NCBI GenBank assembly: GCA_002429315.1
Contig: DIZC01000104.1
Span: 91,073-108,825, forward strand
Length of the DNA stretch: 17,753 bases
DNA from: Alphaproteobacteria bacterium UBA6038
GTDB taxonomy: Bacteria > Pseudomonadota > Alphaproteobacteria > Micropepsales > Micropepsaceae
Direction: 5' to 3'
Shown: one piece after another, positions 1 through 8,427 of the stretch
Layout: each line of letters starts with the position of its first letter
Position numbering within the stretch: the stretch's first letter is position 1
Translations under genes and position numbers: made by a program
The notes under the pieces: generated by a model
What the model was told of the DNA's origin: nothing
Database searches by the model: none
What the model saw: the letters and a program-made list of their open reading frames with translations, nothing else

Positions 1-36
1 CCCGTAAACGGGGGAGGAAAGCGCGAGCGCGTGTGA
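1..36 (+). other. Possible 3' end of an upstream gene plus recO ribosome-binding region
   Basis: Frame 1 is open from the window edge to a TGA at 34-36, directly before the recO ATG, so this could be the last 11 codons of an upstream gene. In many alphaproteobacteria that gene is era, but the visible residues (Gly-, Lys- and Arg-rich) are not diagnostic and I cannot confirm it. A second frame is also open, reading past the recO start to a stop at 49-51. The purine-rich GGGGGAGGAAAG at 10-21 could include the recO Shine-Dalgarno, though it lies somewhat far from the ATG. Confidence 0.2.
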
Positions 37-774
37 ATGGAATGGTCTGATGAGGCGATTGTGCTGTCGGTGCGGCCGTATGGCGAAACCTCCGCCATCG
101 TCGAGGCGCTCACGCGCGAACACGGACGGCATTTGGGGCTCGTGCATGGCGGTGCCTCGCGCAAAGCGAAGGCGATGCTGCAGCCCGGCAATTCGCTGCA
201 TCTGACCTGGCGCGCGCGGCTGAACGAACATCTGGGATCCTTCCATACCGAGCCGCTGCGTGCGCGCGCCGGCGTTCTGCTGGAGCGGCGCGAATTGCTC
301 GCCGGCCTGAATGCGTTCGCCGCCGTTGCCGTCGCCGTCCTGCCGGAACGAGAGCCGCATGCCGGCGTGTATCGCGCGGCGGAGCTGCTGCTGGATGCGA
401 TTGCAGAGCAGGATTTCGCCCACTGGGCGCCGCTTTACGTCCGCTGGGAAACCGGGCTGCTCGACGAGCTTGGTTTCGGTCTCGATCTCTCCCGTTGCGC
501 GGCAAGCGGCAGCACCGACGATCTGATTTACGTGTCGCCGCGGTCGGGACGTGCAGTGTCGCGCGGAGGCGGGGCGGCATACGCAGACCGGTTGCTGAAA
601 CTGCCCCCATTTCTGTTGGGATCGCAGAACGCCGCGCCGTTGCCGGCGGACATTCTCGACGGCCTGAAGCTCACCGCGTATTTTCTGCTCGACCGCGTGC
701 TTCAGCCGCACGGCAAAGAATTGCCCTCCGCGCGTGTTCGGTTGCAGGAACTCGCCGCCCGCGAATCGGAATAA
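37..774 (+). CDS. recO: DNA repair protein RecO
   Basis: RecO acts in the RecFOR pathway. It binds single-stranded DNA and SSB, anneals complementary strands and, with RecR, loads RecA at gaps. The 245-residue length is normal for the family. The N-terminal residues, about 1-80, fit the RecO OB-fold: EAIVLSVRPYGETSAIVEALT followed by GxxxGLVHGGASRK, the typical start of the family. The rest is the helical domain, and no zinc-binding cysteine cluster is seen, as is common in alphaproteobacteria. The ATG at 37 is chosen because the conserved motif begins within a few residues of it. The gene ends 9 bases before parC on the same strand, so co-transcription is likely. Confidence 0.93.
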   Translation: MEWSDEAIVLSVRPYGETSAIVEALTREHGRHLGLVHGGASRKAKAMLQPGNSLHLTWRARLNEHLGSFHTEPLRARAGVLLERRELLAGLNAFAAVAVAVLPEREPHAGVYRAAELLLDAIAEQDFAHWAPLYVRWETGLLDELGFGLDLSRCAASGSTDDLIYVSPRSGRAVSRGGGAAYADRLLKLPPFLLGSQNAAPLPADILDGLKLTAYFLLDRVLQPHGKELPSARVRLQELAARESE

Positions 775-783
775 GAAGAAGAC

Positions 784-3012
784 ATGGCAGACATTGTCGA
801 TGACATTCGCCCCGAGCCGCTGGCGAGCGCGCTCTCCGAGCGCTATCTCGCTTACGCGCTCTCGACCATCACGCAGCGCGCGCTGCCCGATGCGCGCGAC
901 GGCCTGAAGCCCGTCCACCGCCGCATCCTGTACGGCATGCTGCGCCTGCGCCTCGATCCGGGCTCCGCGCCAAAGAAATCGGCCAAGGTCGTCGGCGATG
1001 TGATGGGCACCTTCCATCCCCATGGTGACCAGGCGATCTATGACGCGCTGGTGCGTCTCGCCCAGGACTTCGCCGTCCGCTATCCGCTGATCGACGGGCA
1101 GGGAAACTTTGGCAACGTCGACGGCGATAACCCTGCGGCCATGCGCTACACGGAGGCGCGGCTGACAGCGCTCGCGCGGGTGCTGCTCGAAGGCCTCGAC
1201 GAAGACGCGGTCGATTTCCGCCCCACCTATGACGGCAGCGAGCGAGAGCCGGTGGTGCTGCCGGCCGCCTTTCCCAACCTTCTCGCGAATGGCTCGAGCG
1301 GCATTGCCGTCGGGATGGCGACCTCCATTCCGCCGCACAATCTGGGCGAGCTGTGCAGCGCGGTCATTGCGCTGATTGAGAATCCCAACACCCGCGACGC
1401 CACGTTGCTGAAATTTGTGAAGGGGCCGGATTTCCCCACCGGCGGCGTGGTGGTCGACAATCCTGCTAGCATTGCCGAAGCCTACAGAACCGGCCGCGGC
1501 GCGTTTCGCTTGCGGGCACGCTGGAAGAAGGAAGAGGGCGCGCGGGGCGTCTATCAGATCATCGTCGATCAGATTCCCTACGGCGTGCAGAAATCGAAGC
1601 TGATAGAGCGTACGGCCGAACTGCTCGATCAGAAAAAGCTGCCGCTGCTGGAGGATGTGCGCGACGAATCCGCCGAAGACATCCGCGTCGTGCTCACGCC
1701 GAAGAGTCGCACCGTCGACGCGGCGCTGCTGATGGAGCAGCTGTTCCGGCAGACCGACCTCGAAGTCCGCGTGCCACTGAACATGAACGTGCTCGACAGC
1801 GGCCTCATTCCCCGGGTGATGAGTCTGAAGGAGACGCTGACCGCCTTTGTCAATCACCGCCGCGACGTGCTGGAACGGCGGTCGAAGCACCGGCTGGAGA
1901 AAATCGCCGCGCGGCTGGAGGTGCTGGAAGGCTATCTCGCCGTCTATCTCAACGTCGACAAGGTGATCAAAATCATCCGCACCGAGGATGAGCCGAAACC
2001 GAAGCTGATGAAGGCCTTCCGGCTCAGCGAGGTGCAAGCTGAGGCCATCCTCAACATGCGGCTGCGCGCATTGCGCAAGCTGGAGGAAATGGAAATCCGC
2101 CGCGAACACGATGCGCTCACCAAAGAGCAGAAAGAGCTGAAGAAGCTGCTCGGTTCGGAGACGCTGAAGGACCAGACGCTGATCTCCGAGATGCGCGCCA
2201 TCCACGAGAAGTTCGGCGGCAAGCGCAAGGACGACAAGCTCGGCCACCGTCGCACCCAATTCGCGATCATGCCGGACATCGCCGAGGAAGCGGCCGCCAT
2301 CGAGAATTATGTCGAGCGCGAGCCGATCACCGTGGCGTGCTCGGAAAAAGGCTGGCTGCGCAGCTTCAAGGGCCACCAGGAGCCGAGCGATGCCGTCAAG
2401 TACCGCGAGGGCGACCGCGGCCGCTTCTGGCTGCATGCGGAAACCACCGACCGGCTGATGATGCTGTCGACCGACGGCCGCTTCTTCACCTTGGACTGCG
2501 CCAAGCTGCCGGGCGGCCGTGGCAACGGCGAAGCCATTCGCACCTTCATCGACCTGCCGCCCGAAGCCAACCTGGTGGCGATGTTCGTGCACAAGCCTGC
2601 GCGGAAGTTGCTGTTGACCGCAACCAGCGGCCACGGTTTCGTCACCAACGAGGACGAAGCGGTGGCGCTGACGCGCGGCGGCAAGCGCGTGATGAATGTG
2701 GGCGAGGGCGCGAAAACGCAGGCCTGCGCGTTTGTGGACGGCGATTCCGTTGCCGTGGTCGGCGAGAACCGCAAGCTGCTGATCTTCCCGCTTTCCGAGG
2801 TGCCGGAGATAGCGCGCGGCCGCGGGGTGATCCTGCAGCGCTACAAGGATGGTGGTTTGCTGGACCTGACCAACTTCACCTGGAAGCAAGGCCTGAAGGA
2901 CGAGAACAACCGCTTGTTCGAACCGTCCGAACTGAAGGACTGGCGCGGGACACGCGCGCAAGCCGGCCGCCTCGTTCCCCGCGGCTGGGCCAAGAGCGGG
3001 AGGTTTGCTTGA
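784..3012 (+). CDS. parC: DNA topoisomerase IV subunit A
   Basis: ParC is the DNA-cleaving subunit of topoisomerase IV, which with ParE decatenates daughter chromosomes. At 742 residues it has the usual length of an alphaproteobacterial ParC and is shorter than GyrA. The start of the winged-helix region is seen as LSERYLAYALSTI and DGLKPVHRRILYGM. The catalytic tyrosine is Tyr122 in AAMRYTEARL. The quinolone-resistance-determining stretch HPHGDQAIYDAL has Gln83 and Asp87 at the positions of E. coli Ser80 and Glu84; I believe Gln is common in alphaproteobacterial ParC, so this is not read as acquired resistance. The C-terminal part, about 500-742, is a reduced beta-pinwheel. The ATG lies just after a GAAGAAGAC purine-rich stretch. 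The gene is 9 bases downstream of recO. Confidence 0.96.
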   Translation: MADIVDDIRPEPLASALSERYLAYALSTITQRALPDARDGLKPVHRRILYGMLRLRLDPGSAPKKSAKVVGDVMGTFHPHGDQAIYDALVRLAQDFAVRYPLIDGQGNFGNVDGDNPAAMRYTEARLTALARVLLEGLDEDAVDFRPTYDGSEREPVVLPAAFPNLLANGSSGIAVGMATSIPPHNLGELCSAVIALIENPNTRDATLLKFVKGPDFPTGGVVVDNPASIAEAYRTGRGAFRLRARWKKEEGARGVYQIIVDQIPYGVQKSKLIERTAELLDQKKLPLLEDVRDESAEDIRVVLTPKSRTVDAALLMEQLFRQTDLEVRVPLNMNVLDSGLIPRVMSLKETLTAFVNHRRDVLERRSKHRLEKIAARLEVLEGYLAVYLNVDKVIKIIRTEDEPKPKLMKAFRLSEVQAEAILNMRLRALRKLEEMEIRREHDALTKEQKELKKLLGSETLKDQTLISEMRAIHEKFGGKRKDDKLGHRRTQFAIMPDIAEEAAAIENYVEREPITVACSEKGWLRSFKGHQEPSDAVKYREGDRGRFWLHAETTDRLMMLSTDGRFFTLDCAKLPGGRGNGEAIRTFIDLPPEANLVAMFVHKPARKLLLTATSGHGFVTNEDEAVALTRGGKRVMNVGEGAKTQACAFVDGDSVAVVGENRKLLIFPLSEVPEIARGRGVILQRYKDGGLLDLTNFTWKQGLKDENNRLFEPSELKDWRGTRAQAGRLVPRGWAKSGRFA

Positions 3013-3042
3013 GCTTGGGCCTGTTTGGCAGAAACGTTCCAA

Positions 3043-3903
3043 TCATCGGAATTGCGGCACATTGGGGTCCGCTCGGCACCATATCTCCTGCCGATACGGC
3101 CCGGTCAGTGCGCACCCTCCCCATTTTGCTTTGTACTCGAACAACCCGCGGCGAATGGTCATGCCGAGAGTACAGGCCCGCACCTGCCTTGCGCGAATGT
3201 CGCGCAGGAACTCTGCATAGAGGTGATCGCACAAATACCGAATCCCGTGTGACATGACGCAGAATTGAAAAATTGCGAGTTGAGGCGCGTATCTGCAGTG
3301 GCCCTGAGCAAAGCCCACGAGCTTCCCATCCTGGTGTGCATCGATAGTGATGCCCCAGTCACTGTTTGCCAAAATATCCGGAACCGTTTCCAAGCTTTTC
3401 CTGTCGAACGTTCCTAAGCTGTCTTTTAGAGCCGCAGCGTGCGCACCGATGAGTCTATAATGTTGCAACGTCAGCGGACCTTTTGGACGTAGCCGGCAAA
3501 CGATTCCCGTATTTCTCCGGTCGGTCTCGAGAACCCGACGTTGAAACTGCCTCAACGCAGCATCGGAATAGCGAAGAATCAACTCCCAATTTTCTGACAC
3601 GCTCTCTGATCGGTAATCGGGCACCATGCCCAGTTCACAGAGAAAGCGCAGGTCCAGATCGCTAGCCAGGATGATGTCGATTCTGAAAGGTTGGTATCGC
3701 TGTAGGAGTTCCGCTACGGCCGCCACTGTGCAGGCGTTTTCGTTGAAACGGCGATCGGACATGGACAATGTGCTTCCATCAAAGAAGTATAGGTGTTCCC
3801 GAAACAGCGCAGCCTCGCCGAGGATCGACTGAAGTACGAACCAATCCTGCTCGACGGATGTAACACGGCTATTGATGTATGTGACGTCGGCGATGGACAA
3901 CAA
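3043..3903 (-). CDS. Hypothetical protein, two-part, GNAT/FemAB-like C-terminal half
   Basis: Protein of 286 residues, not recognised as a named family. Residues 1-120 form an N-terminal part without a motif I know. Residues 140-286 resemble a GNAT or FemAB-type acyltransferase fold: a strand with a beta-bulge-like turn (WGITIDAHQDGKLVGFAQGH, about 183-202), a long helix (about 220-240) and a closing LGMTIRRGLFEYKAKWGG (246-263), which recalls the G-L-x-x-F/Y-K-x-x-W/F-G ending of FemAB/BioF2-like proteins. The TTG start at 3903 is chosen because GAAGG lies 9 bases upstream; no ATG occurs near the N-terminus. That GAAGG abuts the stop codon of the 159-aa gene, with a 12-base gap, which points to a two-gene operon. 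Base composition is clearly AT-richer than neighbours, suggesting transfer. Function unknown. Confidence 0.7.
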   Translation of the reverse strand: MLSIADVTYINSRVTSVEQDWFVLQSILGEAALFREHLYFFDGSTLSMSDRRFNENACTVAAVAELLQRYQPFRIDIILASDLDLRFLCELGMVPDYRSESVSENWELILRYSDAALRQFQRRVLETDRRNTGIVCRLRPKGPLTLQHYRLIGAHAAALKDSLGTFDRKSLETVPDILANSDWGITIDAHQDGKLVGFAQGHCRYAPQLAIFQFCVMSHGIRYLCDHLYAEFLRDIRARQVRACTLGMTIRRGLFEYKAKWGGCALTGPYRQEIWCRADPNVPQFR

Positions 3904-3915
3904 TCTTGCTGACCT

Positions 3916-4395
3916 TCAAAGCGTTTCGATATATCGGACCAGACGTGAATTGTAGAAGTGCCTCATATACGGCCAGACCTGTCTAAAAATCGGTAGCGCA
4001 GCCAATTCGCGTAGAGCTGCCTGCTCCGCCCTGAGATCGTCCCTGCTGGCGTACCATTCGGACAGAAGCATAATTGCGCGCTCCTGCTGTGAGAGGACGG
4101 TACCTAGATGAAAGTAGAGAATCTTTTGTTGTTCCGTGAGGGTGTTCCATTCTTGGAGAGTTGTTGTTCTTGGAAATTGTAAAGTCAGGTCGTAAATTGC
4201 CATCAGAGACGGAGTCGCGATCTCTCTCTGTGTAATATCGGTTCTGGCCTGCATCACGGCCAAGTAGTTGCCCTGCTGCATTTGCCGCCTTTGAAAATAC
4301 AACTGCAAGGCAGCAAAGAGAATGCCTCCAATTGTGGCCACATGCTCGATCTTTTCGATTAGACTTTCGCCGCTAGAGCCAAACGAGATGTCCAT
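3916..4395 (-). CDS. Hypothetical membrane-anchored helical protein
   Basis: Protein of 159 residues with one predicted transmembrane segment, about residues 19-35 (VATIGGILFAALQLYF), followed by a basic RRQ stretch, so the C-terminal 120 residues probably lie in the cytoplasm. That part is helical and has aromatic-rich ends (FRQVWPYMRHFYNSRLVRYIE), a layout seen in DUF4760- and DUF6082-type proteins; this resemblance is by eye only. GGGAG sits about 8 bases upstream of the ATG, supporting the start. It is the first gene of a probable two-gene minus-strand operon with the 286-aa protein. The segment around it is about 40-45 percent G+C in two 60-base lines counted by hand, against 70 percent in one line within parC. 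Confidence 0.7.
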   Translation of the reverse strand: MDISFGSSGESLIEKIEHVATIGGILFAALQLYFQRRQMQQGNYLAVMQARTDITQREIATPSLMAIYDLTLQFPRTTTLQEWNTLTEQQKILYFHLGTVLSQQERAIMLLSEWYASRDDLRAEQAALRELAALPIFRQVWPYMRHFYNSRLVRYIETL

Positions 4396-4582
4396 TTGCT
4401 GATCTCCCGGGAGCTAATTCATACCAAGGAAGCACGTCTCTTGCCGCCGTCTCGCGCCACAATGCCATATTTTCCATAGCACTTGCGCTACTTCTTCGGT
4501 CCACAAACAGGTTTGGCTATTTCCTCGGTGCCCCGCTGTGCCCCGGCACCTCCCCGGAAAAGGGGGGAAAGATGCTCGCTCG

Positions 4583-6119
4583 CTAACGCTGCGGCAGGGC
4601 GCGATCTAAGATCGCCTCGGTGTCGAGGTTTGCATCGACCGCGCCGTAAGCCAAGGCCGGGCAATCCGCGAGGCGAGTGGCGCAGAAGGCATCTGACACA
4701 GCCGCCGGTGCGTGGCGGACGAGCAATGACGCCTGCAGCGCAAGCGCAAGGTCTTCCACCACGCGGCGTGCGCCGGATTCCGCAAGAGGCGCGGACAGCC
4801 GGTCTTTGATGCTGTCCAGTGCGCGGTCGAGATGCGCGTTGCCGCCACGGGGGAGTTCCAGCTCATCAAGGAAGGCAGCAATGGATTCCGGCTCGCGAGC
4901 CATCGCGCGCAGCACGTCGAGGCAGATGACGTTGCCGGAGCCTTCCCAGATGGAATTGAGCGGCGACTGCCGGTAGATGCGCGGCATCACCCCTTCCTCG
5001 ATGTAACCGGCGCCGCCATGCGCCTCCATGCACTCGTAGACGAAATTCACCACCCGCTTGTTGATCCAGTATTTGCCGATCGGCGTGGCGATGCGCGAGA
5101 ACAGCGCGGCGCGTTCATCATTCGCGCTGTCGTCGAAGCTTTGCGCGATGCGGAAGGTCAGCGCCGTCGCCGCTTCGGATTCCACCGCCAGATCGGCAAG
5201 GACACTCCGCATCAGCGGCTGATCGATGAGCTTTCTTTGAAAGGCGGTGCGGTGGGCCGTGTGCCACAAGGCGTTCGCCAGCGCCTGTCGCATATATGCC
5301 GTCGGCGCCAGAATGCAGTCCAGGCGGGTGTGATGCACCATGTCAATGATGGTGCGCACGCCGCGACCTTCCTCGCCGACAATTTGGGCACCAGAAAACA
5401 GGTGAGGCCGCCGTCGGCGTAGGCGAGGGTGAGGAAGGCGTCCGACATCGGCGCCGAGCAGAACCATTTGTGGCCGACCAAGTTGTACGAACCGTCGGCG
5501 TTCCTGCTGGCGCGGGTGGTATTGGCACGCACATCCGAGCCGCCCTGCTTCTCGGTCATCGCCATGCCGATGGTGGCGCCGCGCTTTGCCTTCGCCGGCT
5601 GCGAGGAGCCGTCGTACTCGGAAGAAAGAATTCGGGGCTTCCACTCCGCCAGCAGTTCCGGCTGATTCTCCAGCGCCGCGAGCGAGGCGTAGGTCATCGT
5701 CATCGGGCAGCACACGCCGGGCTCGGCCTGCGCCATGAGGAATTCCAAAGCGGTGTGCAGCACATGGCCGGCCGACGCACCGCTCCAGGCCGCCGACGAC
5801 ACGCCCGCGCCAATACCAAGCGCCATCAGTTGGTGATACGCCGGGTGGAATTCCACTTCGTCGATGCGCTGGCCGTAGCGATCGAAGCTCTTCAGCTGCG
5901 GCGGGTTCCTGTTCGCCTGCATCGCCCACTCGGCCACCTCCGCCGAACCGCAGCGCGCACCGAACGCCGCCAGCCGCTCGCGGTGCTCGCCCGCACCGGC
6001 GCGCTCCACCGCTTCCTGCAAAGCCAGATCCGAGGTGAACAGATTACGCCCTCGAACGGCGGCGTCTGGTTGAACACGTCGTGGGTTTCGAGATGCGTCT
6101 CTGGGCGCAGCGGACTCAT
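4583..6119 (-). pseudogene. aidB: AidB-type acyl-CoA dehydrogenase, broken by a frameshift and an internal deletion
   Basis: The AidB family comprises FAD-containing acyl-CoA dehydrogenase relatives. The reading frame begins at ATG 6119 (complement), with GGGAGG 5 bases upstream, and reads THDVFNQTPPFEG. One base is then missing near 6047-6050, and the frame shifts to RNLFTSDLALQEA. This second frame carries the core: FDRYGQRIDEVEFHPAYHQL, CPMTMTYA, GMAMTEKQGGSDVRANTTRA and VGHKWFCSAPMSD. After CFLVP, at 5386-5392, the family's roughly 35-residue segment with the RLKDKLGNRSNAS motif is absent and the frame shifts again to IVGEEGRGVRTIIDMV. The C-terminal domain with GGAGYIEE and NSIWEGSGNVICLDVLRA follows to a TAG stop. 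A functional enzyme is unlikely unless both breaks are sequencing or assembly errors. It is divergent from the MFS gene. Confidence 0.85.
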
Positions 6120-6212
6120 GGAGACCTCCCGCGCCAAGCATAGCGAACGGCGCGCTCTATCCGCCATTTCCTTTTCTGCTAGGCTCCAGATGGTTTCCGT
6201 GGCGAGGCGTTT

Positions 6213-7565
6213 GTGGCGAACGATATTCCGGCCGCAGAAGCGGCCGAAGCAGTCCTGCCCGACGGTCCCATTCTCGCTGCTGGGGTCGCTAGCCGATCCA
6301 CTGTGTCGGCCTCCTATAGCACGTACACCCTGGTCCTGCTCACGCTGGTTTACGTGGTGAACTATCTGGACCGGCAAATCGTGGCCATTCTACTCCCCCA
6401 AATTCAAAAGGAGTTCACGCTTACCGACACGCAGCTCGGTCTTCTCTCTGGGACCGCCTTTGCGGTAATCTATGCCGTGCTTGGCGTTCCGCTGGCCGTG
6501 ATCGCAGATCGTGTGAATCGCCGGAACGTTGTCGTGCTGTCGTTGGCGGTTTTCAGCGTGATGACGGTGCTTTCCGGATATGCGCGACAATTCTGGCAAC
6601 TGCTGCTTGCCCGCTTCGGCACCGGAATCGGAGAGGCGGGAACGGGCCCGTCCATCAACTCCATGCTGGCCGATCTCTATCCGCCGGAAAGACGTGCTGC
6701 GGCGCTATCGTTCTATTCGGCAGGGCTCAATGTGGGATTGCTGGTGGCCTCCTTCGGCGGTGGATGGGTCGCCCAGCATTATGGCTGGCGCAATGCGTTT
6801 CTTGCTGCCGGCATCCCAGGTATTTTGCTGTCAGTATATCTGTTCGTCGGCGTTCGGGAGCCGGTACGCGGCGCCATCGACAATCTGAAAGATAACCTGC
6901 CGGCGCCAAGTCTCTGGAGTGTGGTTCGCGGGCTGTGGTCGCAGCGTTCTTTCCGCTGGATGGCCATCGGCACCTCGATGAGTTCCTTCGGGGGCTACGC
7001 GGGAATTTTCTTCATTCCCAAATTTCTGATCGTGTCCCACCACATGTCGCTGGTCAGCGTCAGCGTTGTGCTGGCGCTGCTCGCTGGAATTCCAGGAGCG
7101 CTCGGCACGTATCTCGCCGGTGTTTTTGCGGACCGGTACGGCCGGCGCGATGTGCGCTGGAACATGTACGTGCCGATCATCGCCACGTTCGTCTCCGTGA
7201 TTTTCGCGCCGATCTTCTTCCTGACGCCGATCACGGCGATTGCTCTCATTGCCGGCATCGTTCCGTACACGATGGGTGCGACCTATGTCGGGCCGGCCTT
7301 TGCCATGACACAGGCTCTGGTCCCGTTGCGCATGCGGGCGCGTGCGATCGCCATTCTGCTCTTCGTTCTGAACATCATCGGCCTGGGACTGGGGCCGCCG
7401 GCGGTCGGCAAGCTGAGCGATCTGCTCAGACCCGCCTTTGGCGCCGATTCGCTCAGATATGCGTTGACAGCGACCATCATTACCGGCCTGACCGGCGCCT
7501 TCTGCTACTGGCGGGCCAGCCGCACTTTGCGGGCCGATCTTGCCCGCGGGCCGACGCTCGCTTGA
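6213..7565 (+). CDS. MFS transporter, spinster-like alphaproteobacterial type
   Basis: Membrane permease of 450 residues with about 12 hydrophobic segments, the usual major facilitator size. After a polar N-terminus of about 35 residues comes the first membrane segment with VNYLDRQIVAILLP (49-62). The loop 2-3 motif A is seen as GVPLAVIADRVNRRN (91-105), and TM4/5 has GIGEAGTGPSINSMLAD. The NYLDRQ and GEAG motifs are typical of the spinster-like MFS group that is abundant in alphaproteobacteria; the substrate cannot be told. The GTG start at 6213 is preceded by GAGG 5 bases upstream. The neighbours give no pathway: a broken AidB-type dehydrogenase diverges on the left and L,D-transpeptidases follow on the right. 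Confidence 0.88.
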   Translation: MANDIPAAEAAEAVLPDGPILAAGVASRSTVSASYSTYTLVLLTLVYVVNYLDRQIVAILLPQIQKEFTLTDTQLGLLSGTAFAVIYAVLGVPLAVIADRVNRRNVVVLSLAVFSVMTVLSGYARQFWQLLLARFGTGIGEAGTGPSINSMLADLYPPERRAAALSFYSAGLNVGLLVASFGGGWVAQHYGWRNAFLAAGIPGILLSVYLFVGVREPVRGAIDNLKDNLPAPSLWSVVRGLWSQRSFRWMAIGTSMSSFGGYAGIFFIPKFLIVSHHMSLVSVSVVLALLAGIPGALGTYLAGVFADRYGRRDVRWNMYVPIIATFVSVIFAPIFFLTPITAIALIAGIVPYTMGATYVGPAFAMTQALVPLRMRARAIAILLFVLNIIGLGLGPPAVGKLSDLLRPAFGADSLRYALTATIITGLTGAFCYWRASRTLRADLARGPTLA

Positions 7566-7596
7566 GCTTCTGTGCCAGTTCGGTACAGTGCCCGCC

Positions 7597-8427
7597 ATGG
7601 TGCGGGTGCGGGAATTCGCCGCCGCGGCAGCGGCGATTTTTGTTGTGGGGGGCGCGGCCCTTTGGGGCCAGGCCGAGTACCGACGTCTCGCGACGTCGGA
7701 GTCGTTTGCACTGCCGTATGTCTCGCTCGAACTCCAGCCAGCCGCCCATTCCAAGCCGCTCGTTGTTGCGGATGCCGATGCGATCAATCCGGACGAGCAG
7801 GGGCAGGCGGTTGCCGCGCGGCTGAAGGATTCCGTGCCGCGTGAGCTGTTCGGCTATTTCGATCTCTATCTTTACGTGAGCAAGGCCGCCCACGGCCCCT
7901 GGGCGCAGCACATGTTCCTGTTCCACAAGAACGACGACGGAGATCTGGTTTACGAACAGTCGCTGCCGGTCTCCACCGGGCGGGAGCGCCACGAGAAATA
8001 CTTTACCACCACGCCCACGGGCATTTTCCAGTTCGATCCGGCGCGTTTTCACCGCGTGCACTATTCGCGCGAGTGGCACCACGCGCCGATGCCGTGGGCG
8101 ATGTTCCTCAAGTGGCAGATTCACGGACGGATGACGGGCATCGCCGTTCATTCGGGCGTTGGGCATGTGGCCGAACTTGGGCATCGTGCGTCGGGCGGCT
8201 GCATCCGTCTGCCGCCGCGCGCCGCGCGCCTCCTGTTCAAGCGAATCCAGCGCGAGGAATATGGCGACGTGCCGGTGTTCGCGTTCGATCCCGACCGCGA
8301 TCGCACGAACACCCAAGGCCTCATACTGCGCGAGGCGAATGGCGACCCGATCCTGACAAGCGGCTATCGCGTGTTGCTGCTGGTGCAGAACTATCCCGGC
8401 GGTCCGCTCGAAGTGGCGGAACTGTGA
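7597..8427 (+). CDS. L,D-transpeptidase (YkuD domain), first of a tandem pair
   Basis: Periplasmic or membrane-anchored enzyme of 276 residues that is expected to form or exchange L,D cross-links in peptidoglycan, or attach proteins to it. An N-terminal hydrophobic segment (AAAAAAIFVVGGAAL, about residues 7-22) acts as signal or anchor. The YkuD active site is seen as His185 (IAVHSG) and Cys202 in RASGGCIRL, with the usual serine before the Gly-Gly-Cys and an arginine after. Upstream blocks are LYLYVSKAAHGPWAQHMF and VSTGRE. The start at ATG 7597 is chosen because the hydrophobic segment follows directly; a TTG at 7540 overlapping the MFS gene is the alternative, and neither has a clear ribosome-binding site. 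The stop overlaps the start of the second copy. Confidence 0.85.
   Translation: MVRVREFAAAAAAIFVVGGAALWGQAEYRRLATSESFALPYVSLELQPAAHSKPLVVADADAINPDEQGQAVAARLKDSVPRELFGYFDLYLYVSKAAHGPWAQHMFLFHKNDDGDLVYEQSLPVSTGRERHEKYFTTTPTGIFQFDPARFHRVHYSREWHHAPMPWAMFLKWQIHGRMTGIAVHSGVGHVAELGHRASGGCIRLPPRAARLLFKRIQREEYGDVPVFAFDPDRDRTNTQGLILREANGDPILTSGYRVLLLVQNYPGGPLEVAEL

Noticed and set aside
784..3012. Gln83 in ParC read as a quinolone-resistance change
   Set aside because: The residue lies at the E. coli Ser80 position, but I believe Gln is the ordinary state in many alphaproteobacterial ParC proteins.
2337..3257. Plus-strand frame of 306 codons overlapping the parC end
   Set aside because: Frame-shifted shadow of parC; the overlapping ParC frame has all expected motifs.
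4535..4570. Terminator-like CTCCCC-GGAAAA-GGGGGG and GTGCC/GGCAC inverted repeats after the AidB-type gene
   Set aside because: Short stems, tiny loop in one, and no T-run on the minus strand; too weak to call a terminator.
3013..4582. Possible flanking direct repeats of the AT-rich cassette (GTTTGGC near 3024 and 4511)
   Set aside because: Only seven shared bases, which is expected by chance at this distance; not evidence of an insertion target duplication.
4832..6360. Long plus-strand open frames opposite the AidB-type gene (for example 5470-6360)
   Set aside because: They are antisense shadows of a GC-rich gene: low-complexity, Arg-rich, no family motif, while the complement encodes clear AidB motifs.
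6831..8316. Long minus-strand frames opposite the MFS and first L,D-transpeptidase genes
   Set aside because: Translations are Arg/Ala-rich with no motif, and the plus strand carries well-supported genes.
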